A DNA stretch of 64,000 nt from CBDDCQ01 sp965226285 (GTDB taxonomy: Bacteria > Bacteroidota > Bacteroidia > Flavobacteriales > Ichthyobacteriaceae). Position numbers and translations under genes: made by a program. Position 1 is the stretch's first letter; every line of letters starts with the position of its first letter. Positions 38,050-47,720 of this stretch are shown here, in pieces. The notes under the pieces are model-generated. The model was not told the DNA's origin, did no database searches, and saw nothing but the letters and a program-made list of their open reading frames with translations. The stretch is taken from the NCBI GenBank assembly GCA_965226285.1, contig CBDDCQ010000005.1, forward strand, positions 806,001 to 870,000, written 5' to 3'.

Positions 38050-39048
38050 TTACTTGTTTTTTGCAGAATAGAACATCTCTACATCTTGTACCATGTGCTT
38101 TACACCACAAAAAAAGGGTATTCTCTGGTGTAATTCTGTAGGTTTTATTTCCATAATTCTATTGAACCCATCAGAAGCTTTTCCACCGGCTTGTTCTGCC
38201 AAAAAAGCCATAGGGTTGCATTCGTATAAAAGTCTTAGTTTACCATTGGGTGATTTTGTTCCTGAGGGGTATAGATATAGTCCTCCTTTTATCATATTTC
38301 TGTGAAAATCAGACACTAAAGATCCTATGTATCTTGAAGTATAGGGTCTGTGATCTTTTTTCTCTTGACAATATTTGATGTAGTTTTTTACACCTTGAGG
38401 AAAATAAGCATAGTTCCCTTCATTTACAGAGTATATTTTTCCTCTTTCAGGGAATTTAATATCAGGATGAGATAGGTAAAATGTTCCTACAGCAGGGTCT
38501 AAAGTAAAACCATTTACGCCATTACCTGTAGTATAGACTAACATTGTAGAAGAACCATATACTACATATCCTGCTGCTACTTGATGTTTGCCTTCTTGTA
38601 AGAAGTCTTTCATTTGTACGGGTGTACCTTCTTTTGTAATTCTTCGGTAAATGGAAAATATAGTTCCTACTGATACATTTACATCTATATTAGAGGAACC
38701 GTCTAAAGGATCTATAAGTACAACATACTTATTATCTTTGTTTACGGGTATAAAATCCTCATTTTCTTCTGAAGCAATGCCACATACTACATCTCTATTT
38801 ACAAGAGCATCAATGAACTTTTCGTCTGCCAATACATCTAATTTTTGCTGTTGCTCTCCTTGAATATTTACTTCTCCGACACCACCTACTATATTAGAGA
38901 GCCCAGCCTTATTTACTTTATTATTCACTACTTTAGCTGCTAACTTGATAGCACTCAAAAGGCTTGTAAGGCTTCCGGTAGAATACTTAAAATCTTTCTG
39001 TTTTTCTATGATAAATTCACCTAGAGTAGCAACGTTCTTATTTTTCAA
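38050..39048 (-). CDS. fbp: Fructose-1,6-bisphosphatase, class I
   Basis: Gluconeogenic enzyme releasing phosphate from fructose-1,6-bisphosphate. The 332-residue protein shows metal-binding GIASEENEDFI, VLIDPLDGSSNIDVNVSVGT near residue 110 and the substrate loop RYIGSLVSDFHRNMIKGG near residue 240, all class I. An N-terminal polar segment (ATLGEFIIEKQKDF) matches the usual start. It lies 7 bp after accD, probably in one transcript. Confidence 0.95.
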   Translation of the reverse strand: MKNKNVATLGEFIIEKQKDFKYSTGSLTSLLSAIKLAAKVVNNKVNKAGLSNIVGGVGEVNIQGEQQQKLDVLADEKFIDALVNRDVVCGIASEENEDFIPVNKDNKYVVLIDPLDGSSNIDVNVSVGTIFSIYRRITKEGTPVQMKDFLQEGKHQVAAGYVVYGSSTMLVYTTGNGVNGFTLDPAVGTFYLSHPDIKFPERGKIYSVNEGNYAYFPQGVKNYIKYCQEKKDHRPYTSRYIGSLVSDFHRNMIKGGLYLYPSGTKSPNGKLRLLYECNPMAFLAEQAGGKASDGFNRIMEIKPTELHQRIPFFCGVKHMVQDVEMFYSAKNK

Positions 39049-39055
39049 AATAATA

Positions 39056-39901
39056 TTATTTTTTATCGTAGATCATATCTATAAATAGTGCTATTTTATT
39101 CTTTAAGTTAGGTCTATCTACTATAAAATCCAAAAAACCGTGTTCTAATACAAATTCTGAGGTTTGAAATCCTTCAGGTAAATCTTTACCAATAGTTTCT
39201 TTCACTACTCTAGGACCGGCGAATCCTATAAGTGCTCCGGGTTCTGCAATATTAATATCACCAAGCATTGCAAAAGAAGCTGTAATTCCTCCTGTAGTCG
39301 GGTCAGTAAGTAGTGAGATATAAGGTACTTTAGCTTCTGATAGTAAAGCTAATTTTGCAGAAGTTTTAGCCATTTGCATCAGTGAAAAAGCAGATTCCAT
39401 CATTCTTGCACCTCCAGATTTTGAAATCATCATAAAGGGTATTTTATTTTCTGTACAATAGTCTATTGCTCTCGAAATTTTCTCACCTACTACAGAACCC
39501 ATAGAACCTCCTATAAAACTAAAATCCATACAAGCAATTACTAAATCTCTACCATTGGATTTTCCTACAGCTGTTCTTACGGCATCTTTAAGTTTAGTCT
39601 TTTCTTGTGTAGTTTTGAGCCTATCTGTATATTTTTTTGTGTCTTCAAACTTTAAAGGGTCTTTAGAAACCATATTTTTATCTAATTCTTTGTACTTTTC
39701 GTCGAACATAATTGAAAAATATTCTTCACTACCTATTCTCACATGATAGTTATCCTCTTTGCTTACATAAAAATTCTTTTTGAGTTCTTCTGTCTGTAGT
39801 ATCTTTCCACTTGGAGTTTTGTACCATAGTCCTTTAGGAATATCCATTTTCTTTTCCGTTGGAGTACTTATACCTACCTCTTTTCTTTTAAACCAAGCCA
39901 T
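39056..39901 (-). CDS. accD: Acetyl-CoA carboxylase carboxyltransferase subunit beta
   Basis: Part of the AccAD carboxyltransferase making malonyl-CoA for fatty acid synthesis. The 281-residue protein begins MAWFKRKEVG and has the crotonase-fold signatures FIGGSMGSVVGEK, SGGARMMES and TDPTTGGITASFAMLGDI. The N-terminal region that in E. coli carries a four-cysteine zinc ribbon reads KGLWYKTPSGKILQTEELKK here, with no cysteines. I believe this loss is shared by flavobacterial AccD. accA is not in the window. Confidence 0.94.
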   Translation of the reverse strand: MAWFKRKEVGISTPTEKKMDIPKGLWYKTPSGKILQTEELKKNFYVSKEDNYHVRIGSEEYFSIMFDEKYKELDKNMVSKDPLKFEDTKKYTDRLKTTQEKTKLKDAVRTAVGKSNGRDLVIACMDFSFIGGSMGSVVGEKISRAIDYCTENKIPFMMISKSGGARMMESAFSLMQMAKTSAKLALLSEAKVPYISLLTDPTTGGITASFAMLGDINIAEPGALIGFAGPRVVKETIGKDLPEGFQTSEFVLEHGFLDFIVDRPNLKNKIALFIDMIYDKK

Positions 39902-39942
39902 GTCAATAAAATATAGTATTTAGTTTGAGCATGCAATATTAA

Positions 39943-39950
39943 CAAATTTA
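39943..39950 (-). promoter_or_regulatory. Putative -7 promoter element of accD-fbp
   Basis: TAAATTTG on the minus strand, 42 bp upstream of the accD ATG; no good -33 box seen. Confidence 0.4.
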
Positions 39951-40164
39951 TTTCAAATATTCTTCGCTAATCTATATCAGTTTCATATTTGAATTATGCA
40001 TAAAGATTCTGTGAAGAAACTATAAATACTCGAAGGTAGATATTGCAAAAAGTGCATTTCATCTTTAAAAATGTTCTTGTCGTCTTAAAAAAGTAAGTGT
40101 TATCGTATTAATTTAGTTATATCGCAGAACAAACGAATTATTAATCTATAAAAATTGTATTATC

Positions 40165-42150
40165 ATGAAACCAAAAATGTTATTATTACTTAGCTTTATT
40201 ACTTTTAACCTATTTGCTCAAAACGATTATATAGTAAAGGGTTTAATGTATGTGGGAGAAGGTTCAAAAGTATCCTTTAAGAAAGGTGTATATATGGAGG
40301 GAGATTTGTTTAATGATGGAAGTATATATGTACATGATAATTTCTCAGGAGATCCATCTTTTCTAAAATCAGGGAGTAATTCACTAGTTTCTTTAGAGAG
40401 TGATACTATAATGAATATTGCTCAAAAGTATATGTTTAATATACTACAAGTGAATGCAAATAAATTACTTGTAGAAAAGAATTTATCAATTAATGAACTA
40501 AGAGTAGAAATGGATAAGGAACTCATCGTAAACCGAGGTAATATATTGAGAATTTATAAAAAAATTGAAAATAAAGGAGATTTAATATTGAAAGCAGATG
40601 AGATGGGATATTCTGAAATGATTACAGGTAAGAATGGTAATGGACTTGAAGTGAATTCGGGTAATATTACTATAGAGAAATATATAGCAGGCAAGAAAAA
40701 TGCAGATGGAGTTAATCAACAGTTTAGGTTTATGGGGTCTCCTGTAAAAGGTACTATATTTGGTCAATATACGAGAAATGGAACCTTTTTTGATAACAAT
40801 ATAGCAAGTGTGTTCGAATGGAAAGGAGCTAAAAGGAATATATTGCAAGCTTGGGAAATTAAAGGGACAGATGATATAGTTGAAACAGGACGGTCATATT
40901 TAATGAGGTTTGGTAACAACATATCTGATAAAGAGCGTTTTAGTTTAACTAGTTTATCTTCAGTAATTTCTCATCGAGGACTGGCTAATGATGGAGATAT
41001 TAATGTAGAACTCTTAGATGTTGATGAAGTGGATGCAGTAGAAAGTAGAAAAGGATGGTATTTAATAAGTAACCCTTATCCGTTTTCTATAGATTGGAAT
41101 AAATTATATGAACTCAATAAGGATGTAATGGAGCCAGTGGTATATACTTTAAATGATAACAAGATGGGATATAGAGTAATTGCAAAAAATTCAGAGGACG
41201 CTATACTATTTTTAAATGCTCCAGAAGGTCATATTATAAAGCCGTTTGAAGGTATTATCATAAGAAAAAAAGAAAGAGCCTCGTCTAATATTATTAAGTT
41301 TACAAATGATATGAATTATTACGATGTAAATGAAGATAAAGTTATGGTAAAAAGTGAAAACAAGAATGCTAACGGATTAAAAATAAGACTTTATAATGAA
41401 AAGACAACCCAATATTATGATACCTATATAAATTTTTCAAACTATGCTACAGATGAATTTGATAAAGGTATGGATGCTAAATATATGGGGTATAATAGTG
41501 TATTTGATGTGAGTGGTTTTGGAGTAGAAATAAACGATTTATATTCAAAAGATAAAAATGGTAATAAATATGCAATTAACCAGCTTTCACAATTGAATCC
41601 AGACGTGGATGAGCATATTATACCTTTAGGGATTCAATCTAGCGCAAAAGAAGAAATAGAATATTTTCTCGAGGTAGATTTAATGGAATTAAACATAGAC
41701 AGCTCTTGGAATATATTTATAAGAGATAACGTATTGAATAAAGATTATGATGTAAAGAAAGGAGAGGTATTTAGTGTCGATAATCAGGAAATATATAATG
41801 AAGGGGACAAATATAGATTCAAATTTAAAAATGGAGATATGGAAAATAGATTTAGTATTGTATTTACTAAATATAATTTACAAACGGCAGAAAATGCTAT
41901 AATGGATGATGAGGAAAGTGATCAAGTACTAGCGTTTGCAAATCAAGACGGAATACATGTAAGTATAAATGTAGAAACAGATGCTCAAAGTGAAATATCT
42001 ATAGTTAATTCTTTAGGTCAAGTATTGCATAGAGGAATGGTAACAAGTAATGAAACGTTGAGCTATAAGCCTAATCAAGTAAAGAATCAAGTGTTTTTCG
42101 TACATATAAAGATGAATGGAAAATTAACAGTTAAAAAGGTTATGTATTAA
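40165..42150 (+). CDS. Secreted protein with probable type IX secretion sorting domain
   Basis: A 661-residue protein with a signal peptide (MKPKMLLLLSFITFNLFAQ) and a C-terminal ~80-residue domain. That domain has SIVNSLGQVLHRGMV and ends QVFFVHIKMNGKLTVKKVMY, the pattern of type A T9SS sorting domains (strand, GxV-like turn, K/R-rich last strand). The middle is beta-rich and of no family I recognise; it includes GSPVKGTIFGQYT and GWYLISNPYPFSIDW, often seen in Bacteroidota surface proteins. It would be exported and anchored or released at the cell surface. A strong terminator follows. Confidence 0.75.
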   Translation: MKPKMLLLLSFITFNLFAQNDYIVKGLMYVGEGSKVSFKKGVYMEGDLFNDGSIYVHDNFSGDPSFLKSGSNSLVSLESDTIMNIAQKYMFNILQVNANKLLVEKNLSINELRVEMDKELIVNRGNILRIYKKIENKGDLILKADEMGYSEMITGKNGNGLEVNSGNITIEKYIAGKKNADGVNQQFRFMGSPVKGTIFGQYTRNGTFFDNNIASVFEWKGAKRNILQAWEIKGTDDIVETGRSYLMRFGNNISDKERFSLTSLSSVISHRGLANDGDINVELLDVDEVDAVESRKGWYLISNPYPFSIDWNKLYELNKDVMEPVVYTLNDNKMGYRVIAKNSEDAILFLNAPEGHIIKPFEGIIIRKKERASSNIIKFTNDMNYYDVNEDKVMVKSENKNANGLKIRLYNEKTTQYYDTYINFSNYATDEFDKGMDAKYMGYNSVFDVSGFGVEINDLYSKDKNGNKYAINQLSQLNPDVDEHIIPLGIQSSAKEEIEYFLEVDLMELNIDSSWNIFIRDNVLNKDYDVKKGEVFSVDNQEIYNEGDKYRFKFKNGDMENRFSIVFTKYNLQTAENAIMDDEESDQVLAFANQDGIHVSINVETDAQSEISIVNSLGQVLHRGMVTSNETLSYKPNQVKNQVFFVHIKMNGKLTVKKVMY

Positions 42151-42183
42151 GAAAGTTAGTTTTTGTAGTAATTTTTAATTCGG

Positions 42184-42228
42184 AATCAAATCACAAGAAA
42201 ATTTTCTTGTGATTTGATTTTTTTTGTT
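42184..42228 (+). terminator. Rho-independent terminator, 18-bp perfect stem
   Basis: A 36-nt perfect palindrome at 42184-42219 (arms beginning AATCAAATCACAAG) followed by a run of T. It ends the transcript of the T9SS-type protein. The -33 region of the next promoter begins inside the T-run. Confidence 0.88.
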
Positions 42229-42254
42229 AAAATCTATTTTTTTATATAAATTTG
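42223..42254 (+). promoter_or_regulatory. Promoter of the beta-galactosidase gene
   Basis: TTTG at 42223-42226, a 20-bp spacer and TAAATTTG at 42247-42254. A second TAAATTTG lies at 42279-42286 with TTTG at 42251-42254 but a long spacer of 24 bp. Either could be used; the ATG is at 42329. Confidence 0.55.
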
Positions 42255-42328
42255 AAACGCTATTCAAAAATATTTGTTTAAATTTGTGAACATATAAAAT
42301 TATGGTCATATTACATAAACATTAAAAT

Positions 42329-45300
42329 ATGATGAGAAACTTACAATATATTCTATTGTTGTTTATAATATTATCCGAAGCGAATGCTCAAACGAAGGAT
42401 ATTTGGCATTATATAGAAAATCAAAAAGTTATTAATGAACACAAAGAGCTTGCCCATGCTACATTTACTTCTTTTCTTTCAGAGAAAGAAATGAAAGAGG
42501 TCGTTACCAAGTATAAGAAAACACTCAATGGAATATGGAAGTTTAAATGGGTTCGTTCTCCAAAGGATAGACCCAAGGAGTTTATGAAAACTTATTTTGA
42601 TGCAAGCAGTTGGGATGATATTAAGGTTCCTTCCAATTGGGAAATAGAGGGATATGGAGTGCCTATATATGTAAATCATCAATATGAGTTTGCAGATTAT
42701 AAGGCTCCCATTTCAAAAGAGATGGAATTTATAGATAGAATTTATCCTAAGTATCCGGGTAAAGTTCCTCATAAATACAATCCAGTGGGTTCTTATCGCA
42801 AGAAGTTTAATATTCCTAAAGATTGGAAAAAAAAAGAAATTTTTTTACATATAGGTGCTATGAAGTCGGGAGGTTTTGTATGGATAAATGGCAAATATGT
42901 AGGGTATTCACAAGGGAGTAAATTACCTGCAGAGTTCAATATTACACCTTTTATCAAAACAGGTGAAAATATTATTGCTTTGCAGATATATCGTTGGACA
43001 GATGGTAGTTATTTAGAATGTCAAGATTTTTGGAGAATTAGTGGTATAGAGCGTAGCGTTTTTATATATGCTCAACCTAAAATCCGCTTGCAAGATTTTC
43101 AAGTGGTATCTACCTTAGATGCTGCATGTCAAAATGGGGAGTTAGAATTAGAGATAACGTTACAAAACCATAGCTATAGAAAACAAAAGATAAAAACCAT
43201 TTATGAACTTAGAGAAATTAACGGTAAACTATTAGCCTCTTCGAGTAAAAGATTGAACATGGATGCTCAAAAAAAGAATACTCATATTTTTAGAACCACT
43301 GTAAAACATATTAAACCTTGGAGTGCAGAGCATCCAAATCTATATACTTTGAATATCAAAACCTTTGACAATAGAGGGAAATTTATAGAGGGAACTATTG
43401 CAAAAATAGGATTTAGAAGTATAGAGATAAAAAACGGTTTGTTATTAGTAAATAGACAGCGTATCACGCTAAAGGGAATCAATACTCAAGAGCATAACCC
43501 ACAAACAGGACATATCGTATCTAAAGAACAAATTATTAAAGACATCAAACTTTGGAAAGAAAATAATATTAATGCTGTTAGGTTGAGTCATTATCCACAA
43601 CCGGATATTTTTTATGAATTGTGTGATAAATATGGTATTTATGTAGTAAACGAAGCCAATATAGAGTCACATGGAATGTATTATGGTAAGCATTCTTTGG
43701 CTAAGAAGAAATCGTGGCAAAATGCACATATAGATAGAATGACTAGAATGGTGAAAAGAGATAAAAACCATCCAAGCGTTATCATTTGGTCTATGGGGAA
43801 CGAAGGAGGAAATGGTATCAATTTTTATGCGGGATACAATGCTATAAAGGCTTTGGACAAAACCAAGAGACCAGTACAGTATGAGAGGACTTATAAATCT
43901 TATGATGGCAACTTATTTGATATGGATAAAAATACGGATATTATAGTACCACAATATCCATCTCCTAAAACTTTTGAGACTGTAGGAAAAAGTAAAACCG
44001 ATAGACCTTTTATTCCTAGTGAGTATGCTCATGCAATGGGCAACAGCATAGGGAATTTTAAAGATTATTGGGAGATCATAGAACAATATGATAATCTGCA
44101 AGGAGGCTTTATATGGGATTGGGTAGATCAATCTATTTGGAAGACAGGCAAAAATGGAGAAAAATACTACGCTTATGGAGGAGATTATGGAGAAAATATG
44201 CCTAGCGATGATACTTTTTTGAACAATGGCATAGTGTTTCCTGATAGAACACCTCAACCTGAATTGTACGAAGTAAAGAAAGTATATGAATATATCAATT
44301 TTAAAAATAAAGGTATCAATAAAAATAATGAATTAAGGGTGCTTATAGAAAACTTATATGACTTTACGAATTTAAAAGATTTTAAATTTATAGCCAAAGT
44401 AAAAGCAGATGGTAAAGTAGTTAAAACAGTAAATATACCTGCCAAAGATATTGAACCTCATACAGGTAAATTAGTTCGAATACCCTTAAAAGATATAGAA
44501 TATCAAGAAAACACAGAGTATTTTGTAGAGGTATCAGCTTTTACTCAAAAGCAATGGGGAATATTATCTGAAGGACACCTTTTGGCTCACGAACAAATAC
44601 CATTAAAAAAATTTTACGAAACTAAGATTACAAAAAGAGATAAGCATCTAGAATTAGATGTAGAAGAAGACGAAACAATTACTGTAGATAATTCACTATT
44701 TCAAATTGTATTTGATAAAGTAAAAGGTATTTTAACTTCCTTTAAATACAAAGGAAAAGAGATCATTAGAAAAGGTAAGGGACCTCGTCCTAACTTTTGG
44801 CGTGCAGTTACAGATAATGATTTTGGTAACAAGATGCAAAGGAAAAATATAGAATGGAAAAAAGCTTCTTTGTTTTTTAAACCTAAGAATATCTTAGTAG
44901 AAAAAGTAGCCTCTGACAAAGTAAAATTAAATGTGAGTTATATACTTCCGGGGGTAAATACTCATTTTCATACCACTTATTTTATTTATGGTAATGGTGT
45001 GATAGAAATAGAAAATACTTTAGATACAACTTCGTACAAAGCAGATCTTCCTAGAATAGGAATGCGTATGCAGTTACCAAAAGAATATAGCAGATTAACT
45101 TACTTTGGTAGAGGTCCTTGGGAGAATTACAGAGATCGTAATAGTTCTACATTTGTAGGTTTGTATTCTTCTACTGTAAGCCAGCAGTATGTACCGTATA
45201 TTCGCCCACAAGAAAATGGTTATAAAACAGATGTGAGGTGGCTGGCATTACAAAATCAAAATCAATCAGGGCTTTTGGTAGTTACGCGAAATATTGAAAA

Positions 45301-45658
45301 GCCTATAAGTTTTAGTGCATTGCATATGCCCAATGAGGATTTTGATGCTACTATAGGGTTGAACTATAAGGGTAATCAAGTAGAGGACAAATATAGAATA
45401 GATGGAGATGATAAGGTAAATTCCAATAAACATACTATAGATATTAAAGAGCAAGATTTGGTACAATTAAACATAGATTTAAACCAAAGAGGGCTGGGAG
45501 GAGATGATAGTTGGTGGGCTAAACCGCAAGAGGAATATCTCATCAAAGGAAACAAGATACATCATTATGGGTTTTATCTAATTCCTTTTGACAAAGGAAC
45601 AAAAGAAGATTTTATAAAATGGTCTAAAAGATATGCTTATATTAGCAAATCTGAATAA
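42329..45658 (+). CDS. Secreted beta-galactosidase, glycoside hydrolase family 2
   Basis: A 1109-residue LacZ-like enzyme with a signal peptide (MMRNLQYILLLFIILSEANA), so periplasmic or external, unlike cytosolic LacZ. Domain order: N-terminal sugar-binding domain (about 50-230, with VPSNWEIEGYGVPIY), immunoglobulin-like domain (about 235-350), TIM barrel (about 355-650), second Ig-like domain and a C-terminal small-chain domain. The acid/base Glu is in WSMGNEGGN near residue 492 and the nucleophile Glu in PSEYAHAMGN near residue 564. It probably acts on host or environmental beta-galactosides. Confidence 0.93.
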   Translation: MMRNLQYILLLFIILSEANAQTKDIWHYIENQKVINEHKELAHATFTSFLSEKEMKEVVTKYKKTLNGIWKFKWVRSPKDRPKEFMKTYFDASSWDDIKVPSNWEIEGYGVPIYVNHQYEFADYKAPISKEMEFIDRIYPKYPGKVPHKYNPVGSYRKKFNIPKDWKKKEIFLHIGAMKSGGFVWINGKYVGYSQGSKLPAEFNITPFIKTGENIIALQIYRWTDGSYLECQDFWRISGIERSVFIYAQPKIRLQDFQVVSTLDAACQNGELELEITLQNHSYRKQKIKTIYELREINGKLLASSSKRLNMDAQKKNTHIFRTTVKHIKPWSAEHPNLYTLNIKTFDNRGKFIEGTIAKIGFRSIEIKNGLLLVNRQRITLKGINTQEHNPQTGHIVSKEQIIKDIKLWKENNINAVRLSHYPQPDIFYELCDKYGIYVVNEANIESHGMYYGKHSLAKKKSWQNAHIDRMTRMVKRDKNHPSVIIWSMGNEGGNGINFYAGYNAIKALDKTKRPVQYERTYKSYDGNLFDMDKNTDIIVPQYPSPKTFETVGKSKTDRPFIPSEYAHAMGNSIGNFKDYWEIIEQYDNLQGGFIWDWVDQSIWKTGKNGEKYYAYGGDYGENMPSDDTFLNNGIVFPDRTPQPELYEVKKVYEYINFKNKGINKNNELRVLIENLYDFTNLKDFKFIAKVKADGKVVKTVNIPAKDIEPHTGKLVRIPLKDIEYQENTEYFVEVSAFTQKQWGILSEGHLLAHEQIPLKKFYETKITKRDKHLELDVEEDETITVDNSLFQIVFDKVKGILTSFKYKGKEIIRKGKGPRPNFWRAVTDNDFGNKMQRKNIEWKKASLFFKPKNILVEKVASDKVKLNVSYILPGVNTHFHTTYFIYGNGVIEIENTLDTTSYKADLPRIGMRMQLPKEYSRLTYFGRGPWENYRDRNSSTFVGLYSSTVSQQYVPYIRPQENGYKTDVRWLALQNQNQSGLLVVTRNIEKPISFSALHMPNEDFDATIGLNYKGNQVEDKYRIDGDDKVNSNKHTIDIKEQDLVQLNIDLNQRGLGGDDSWWAKPQEEYLIKGNKIHHYGFYLIPFDKGTKEDFIKWSKRYAYISKSE

Positions 45659-45877
45659 GTAGTTTTTAGATATTTTGAAAAAAGTTTAGTCTAATGTTTT
45701 TAACAGTTTAAATATAAAAATACACAGTTTTTTAGAGAAAATCAAAGGAGGAAACATTGAACAACTGCCACACTTCTGAAACAAAGTAACTCCAACATTT
45801 TTGAGGGAATTGATTATTTCTTTTTCCCTTATATAAATATACAAATAAATTGAATATAATATATAATAAATAACATT

Positions 45878-46594
45878 ATGAAAAAAATTACAAAATACAC
45901 GTTAGCGATAGTCATCATCAGTGTAGGACAATTACAAATTTTTACCGGCTCAATTTTGAGCGGTATTTTCATAGTCTTATCAGGTTTCTTCATCTTACCT
46001 CCTATCGCAGATGATATAAGAAAAGAAATGAAAAAAATGAAAAAAGAGAGCGACAAAGACCTCAAAATCAAATTTCGGAATAAAGTAGAAAAAATAACAG
46101 GTAGAGTGTTTATAATAGGGTTACTTCTTGTTGGTATTTTTTTGAATAATCCGAGTGAGGATAATACTGAAAAAGACACCTTGAATAAAATAACTTTAGC
46201 AAGTGAAGAAGATAGGCAAGTTGTAGTACACAGATATTATAAAATTTCAAAAAAACAGCAGCCGTATCAAATTTCAGCTTATCAGTTGTATGCAGATTAT
46301 CAAGAAAATGATATAGCTGCCGATTACAAGTATAAGGGAAAGAAATTAGCAGTTACAGGAGTTATAGAGGATATAGGTACCAATATATTGGACGATATTT
46401 ACATCACCCTTGAGACTGGAAAAGCGTTTAGAAATATAAAATGCCATATCAATAAGAAAGTAGCTGCTCGTTTACGAAGAGGACAACAGGTTACCGTGAT
46501 TGGTAGATGTGATGGATTATCTTTTAATGTGATATTGGAAAAGTGTGAATTATGGGAAGAATATCAAGAAGAATATCAATTATTGGGACATTGA
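45878..46594 (+). CDS. Membrane-anchored OB-fold (tRNA_anti-like) protein
   Basis: A 238-residue protein. Two hydrophobic segments (about 8-42 and 75-92) surround a lysine-rich stretch. Residues 140-235 (YADYQENDIAADYKYKGKKL... through VIGRCDGLSF) resemble the OB-fold tRNA_anti-like domain, which is common in small membrane proteins of unknown role. It overlaps the nuclease gene by 43 bp, so the two are co-translated, and it may be a membrane partner of the secreted nuclease. It begins an accessory block. Confidence 0.7.
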   Translation: MKKITKYTLAIVIISVGQLQIFTGSILSGIFIVLSGFFILPPIADDIRKEMKKMKKESDKDLKIKFRNKVEKITGRVFIIGLLLVGIFLNNPSEDNTEKDTLNKITLASEEDRQVVVHRYYKISKKQQPYQISAYQLYADYQENDIAADYKYKGKKLAVTGVIEDIGTNILDDIYITLETGKAFRNIKCHINKKVAARLRRGQQVTVIGRCDGLSFNVILEKCELWEEYQEEYQLLGH

Positions 46595-47001
46595 TGTTAT
46601 TAATGTCAGCGTCTCCTATTTGTTTCGCACAAACACAAATCAAAGTAAAATCCATTACCTCGGTGTATGACGGAGATACTTTTACAGGGAATTTAGAATG
46701 TGATTGTGAAATGGATATTTTTTGTAAGAATATTAGCATAAGAGTTTCAGGGATAGACGCACCAGAGATTAGAGGCGATTGCGAAAAAGAAAAGAAACTC
46801 GCCATAAAAGCAAGGGATTTTGCTAAAAAGTTTCTAAGTCAAGGCAAAGTAACTTTAAAGAACATTGACAGAGATAAGTATTTTAGAATAGTAGCAGATG
46901 TATATGTTAATGATAAATCTCTTGCTAAAGAATTAATAAAAAGAGGATTAGCCTTAGCTTACGATGGAGGTGCTAAGTTGCAAAACTGGTGTGAGAATTG
47001 A
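46552..47001 (+). CDS. Secreted thermonuclease-like (SNase) nuclease
   Basis: A 149-residue protein with signal peptide (MGRISRRISIIGTLMLLMSA, cleavage after FAQ). The SNase fold is clear from VYDGDTFTGNL and RVSGIDAPEIRGDCEKEKKLAIKARDF (a stretch given here in two parts: RVSGIDAPE and CEKEKKLAIKARDF). The calcium-binding aspartates and the catalytic arginine/glutamate pattern are present. A later Met at 46594 overlaps the upstream stop (TGATG), but it would shorten the signal peptide, so I prefer 46552. Confidence 0.85.
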   Translation: MGRISRRISIIGTLMLLMSASPICFAQTQIKVKSITSVYDGDTFTGNLECDCEMDIFCKNISIRVSGIDAPEIRGDCEKEKKLAIKARDFAKKFLSQGKVTLKNIDRDKYFRIVADVYVNDKSLAKELIKRGLALAYDGGAKLQNWCEN

Positions 47002-47101
47002 TAACAAGATTTTTCTAAAAAGTTATTCACAAAGCTGTATAATTAGTAATTTTTGAGTTACCTTTGTGGGTATTATATTATTGAACAATTAATCAAATTT
47101 T

Positions 47102-47494
47102 ATGTACCCTACTCACTTAAAGCACAAACCCATCTTAGTAGCAGATAACTACGAAAATAAGGATGGGGAATATACTGACTGCAAAGCCTTGTCTATTGGA
47201 GAGGCACAATGGAATAATGAAGAAATATCGGCTAAAATATGGAGGCATACTGGTAAAAGGTGGAGTCGCCAATGTGAAGAAATACCTTTACATCGCTGTT
47301 TAGATTTGACCATTTTAATCTTATCTGCATTTTTAAAGGATAGTGAAACTGATTTAAGCAACACTTATTTAGGAGAAAAAGTTCACGATAAAACCAAGAT
47401 ATCAAAGATTAAAAAATATATCGAAGAGAACCCTGATTTGATGCAAAGAATAGGTGAAATCAAAAGGGTTTTAGGAAAATATGATAAAGTATGA
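47102..47494 (+). CDS. Small protein of unknown function
   Basis: A 130-residue soluble protein. Notable segments are CKALSIGEAQWNNEEISAKI, WRHTGKRWSRQCEEIPLHR and the helix RCLDLTILILSAFLKD. The pattern of a conserved WRHTG/W..Q.EE.P.HR core recalls a widespread domain of unknown function (possibly DUF6530), which I cannot verify here. It lies between the nuclease gene and a decayed XRE regulator, in the restriction-modification block. Confidence 0.6.
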   Translation: MYPTHLKHKPILVADNYENKDGEYTDCKALSIGEAQWNNEEISAKIWRHTGKRWSRQCEEIPLHRCLDLTILILSAFLKDSETDLSNTYLGEKVHDKTKISKIKKYIEENPDLMQRIGEIKRVLGKYDKV

Positions 47495-47507
47495 TTAGGG
47501 TTTCATA

Positions 47508-47698
47508 ATGAAAATATCAAATGAAAATATATCTGTAATGTTGAGGAGACAAGGAAGAAGAAAGGACTATCCCAATCCGAATTAGCAGACAGAGTAAACA
47601 AAAAGCGAAGCTATATAGCAAGAATAGAGACAGATTACGCTCAAAAGATGAATATTCAGAATTTAAAGAGATATTGTAGAAAAAGGGTTTGGAGGTGA
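47508..47698 (+). pseudogene. Frameshifted XRE-family helix-turn-helix regulator
   Basis: From the ATG at 47508 the frame breaks near 47560. In another frame it then reads KKGLSQSELADRVNKKRSYI and ARIETDYAQKMNIQNL before a further break and a stop at 47696. This is a classical Cro/C1-type helix-turn-helix (SQSELA..VNKKRSYIARIE). Two frame changes make it non-functional unless the sequence has errors. It sits directly upstream of the methyltransferase, where a controller of restriction-modification or an antitoxin-type regulator would be expected. Confidence 0.75.
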
Positions 47699-47720
47699 GG
47701 TTTAAAATTGAGATTAGAAC

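Noticed and set aside
47508..47698. Programmed frameshift producing an active XRE regulator
   Set aside because: No slippery heptamer with a stem-loop is visible, and two separate shifts would be needed; decay is simpler.
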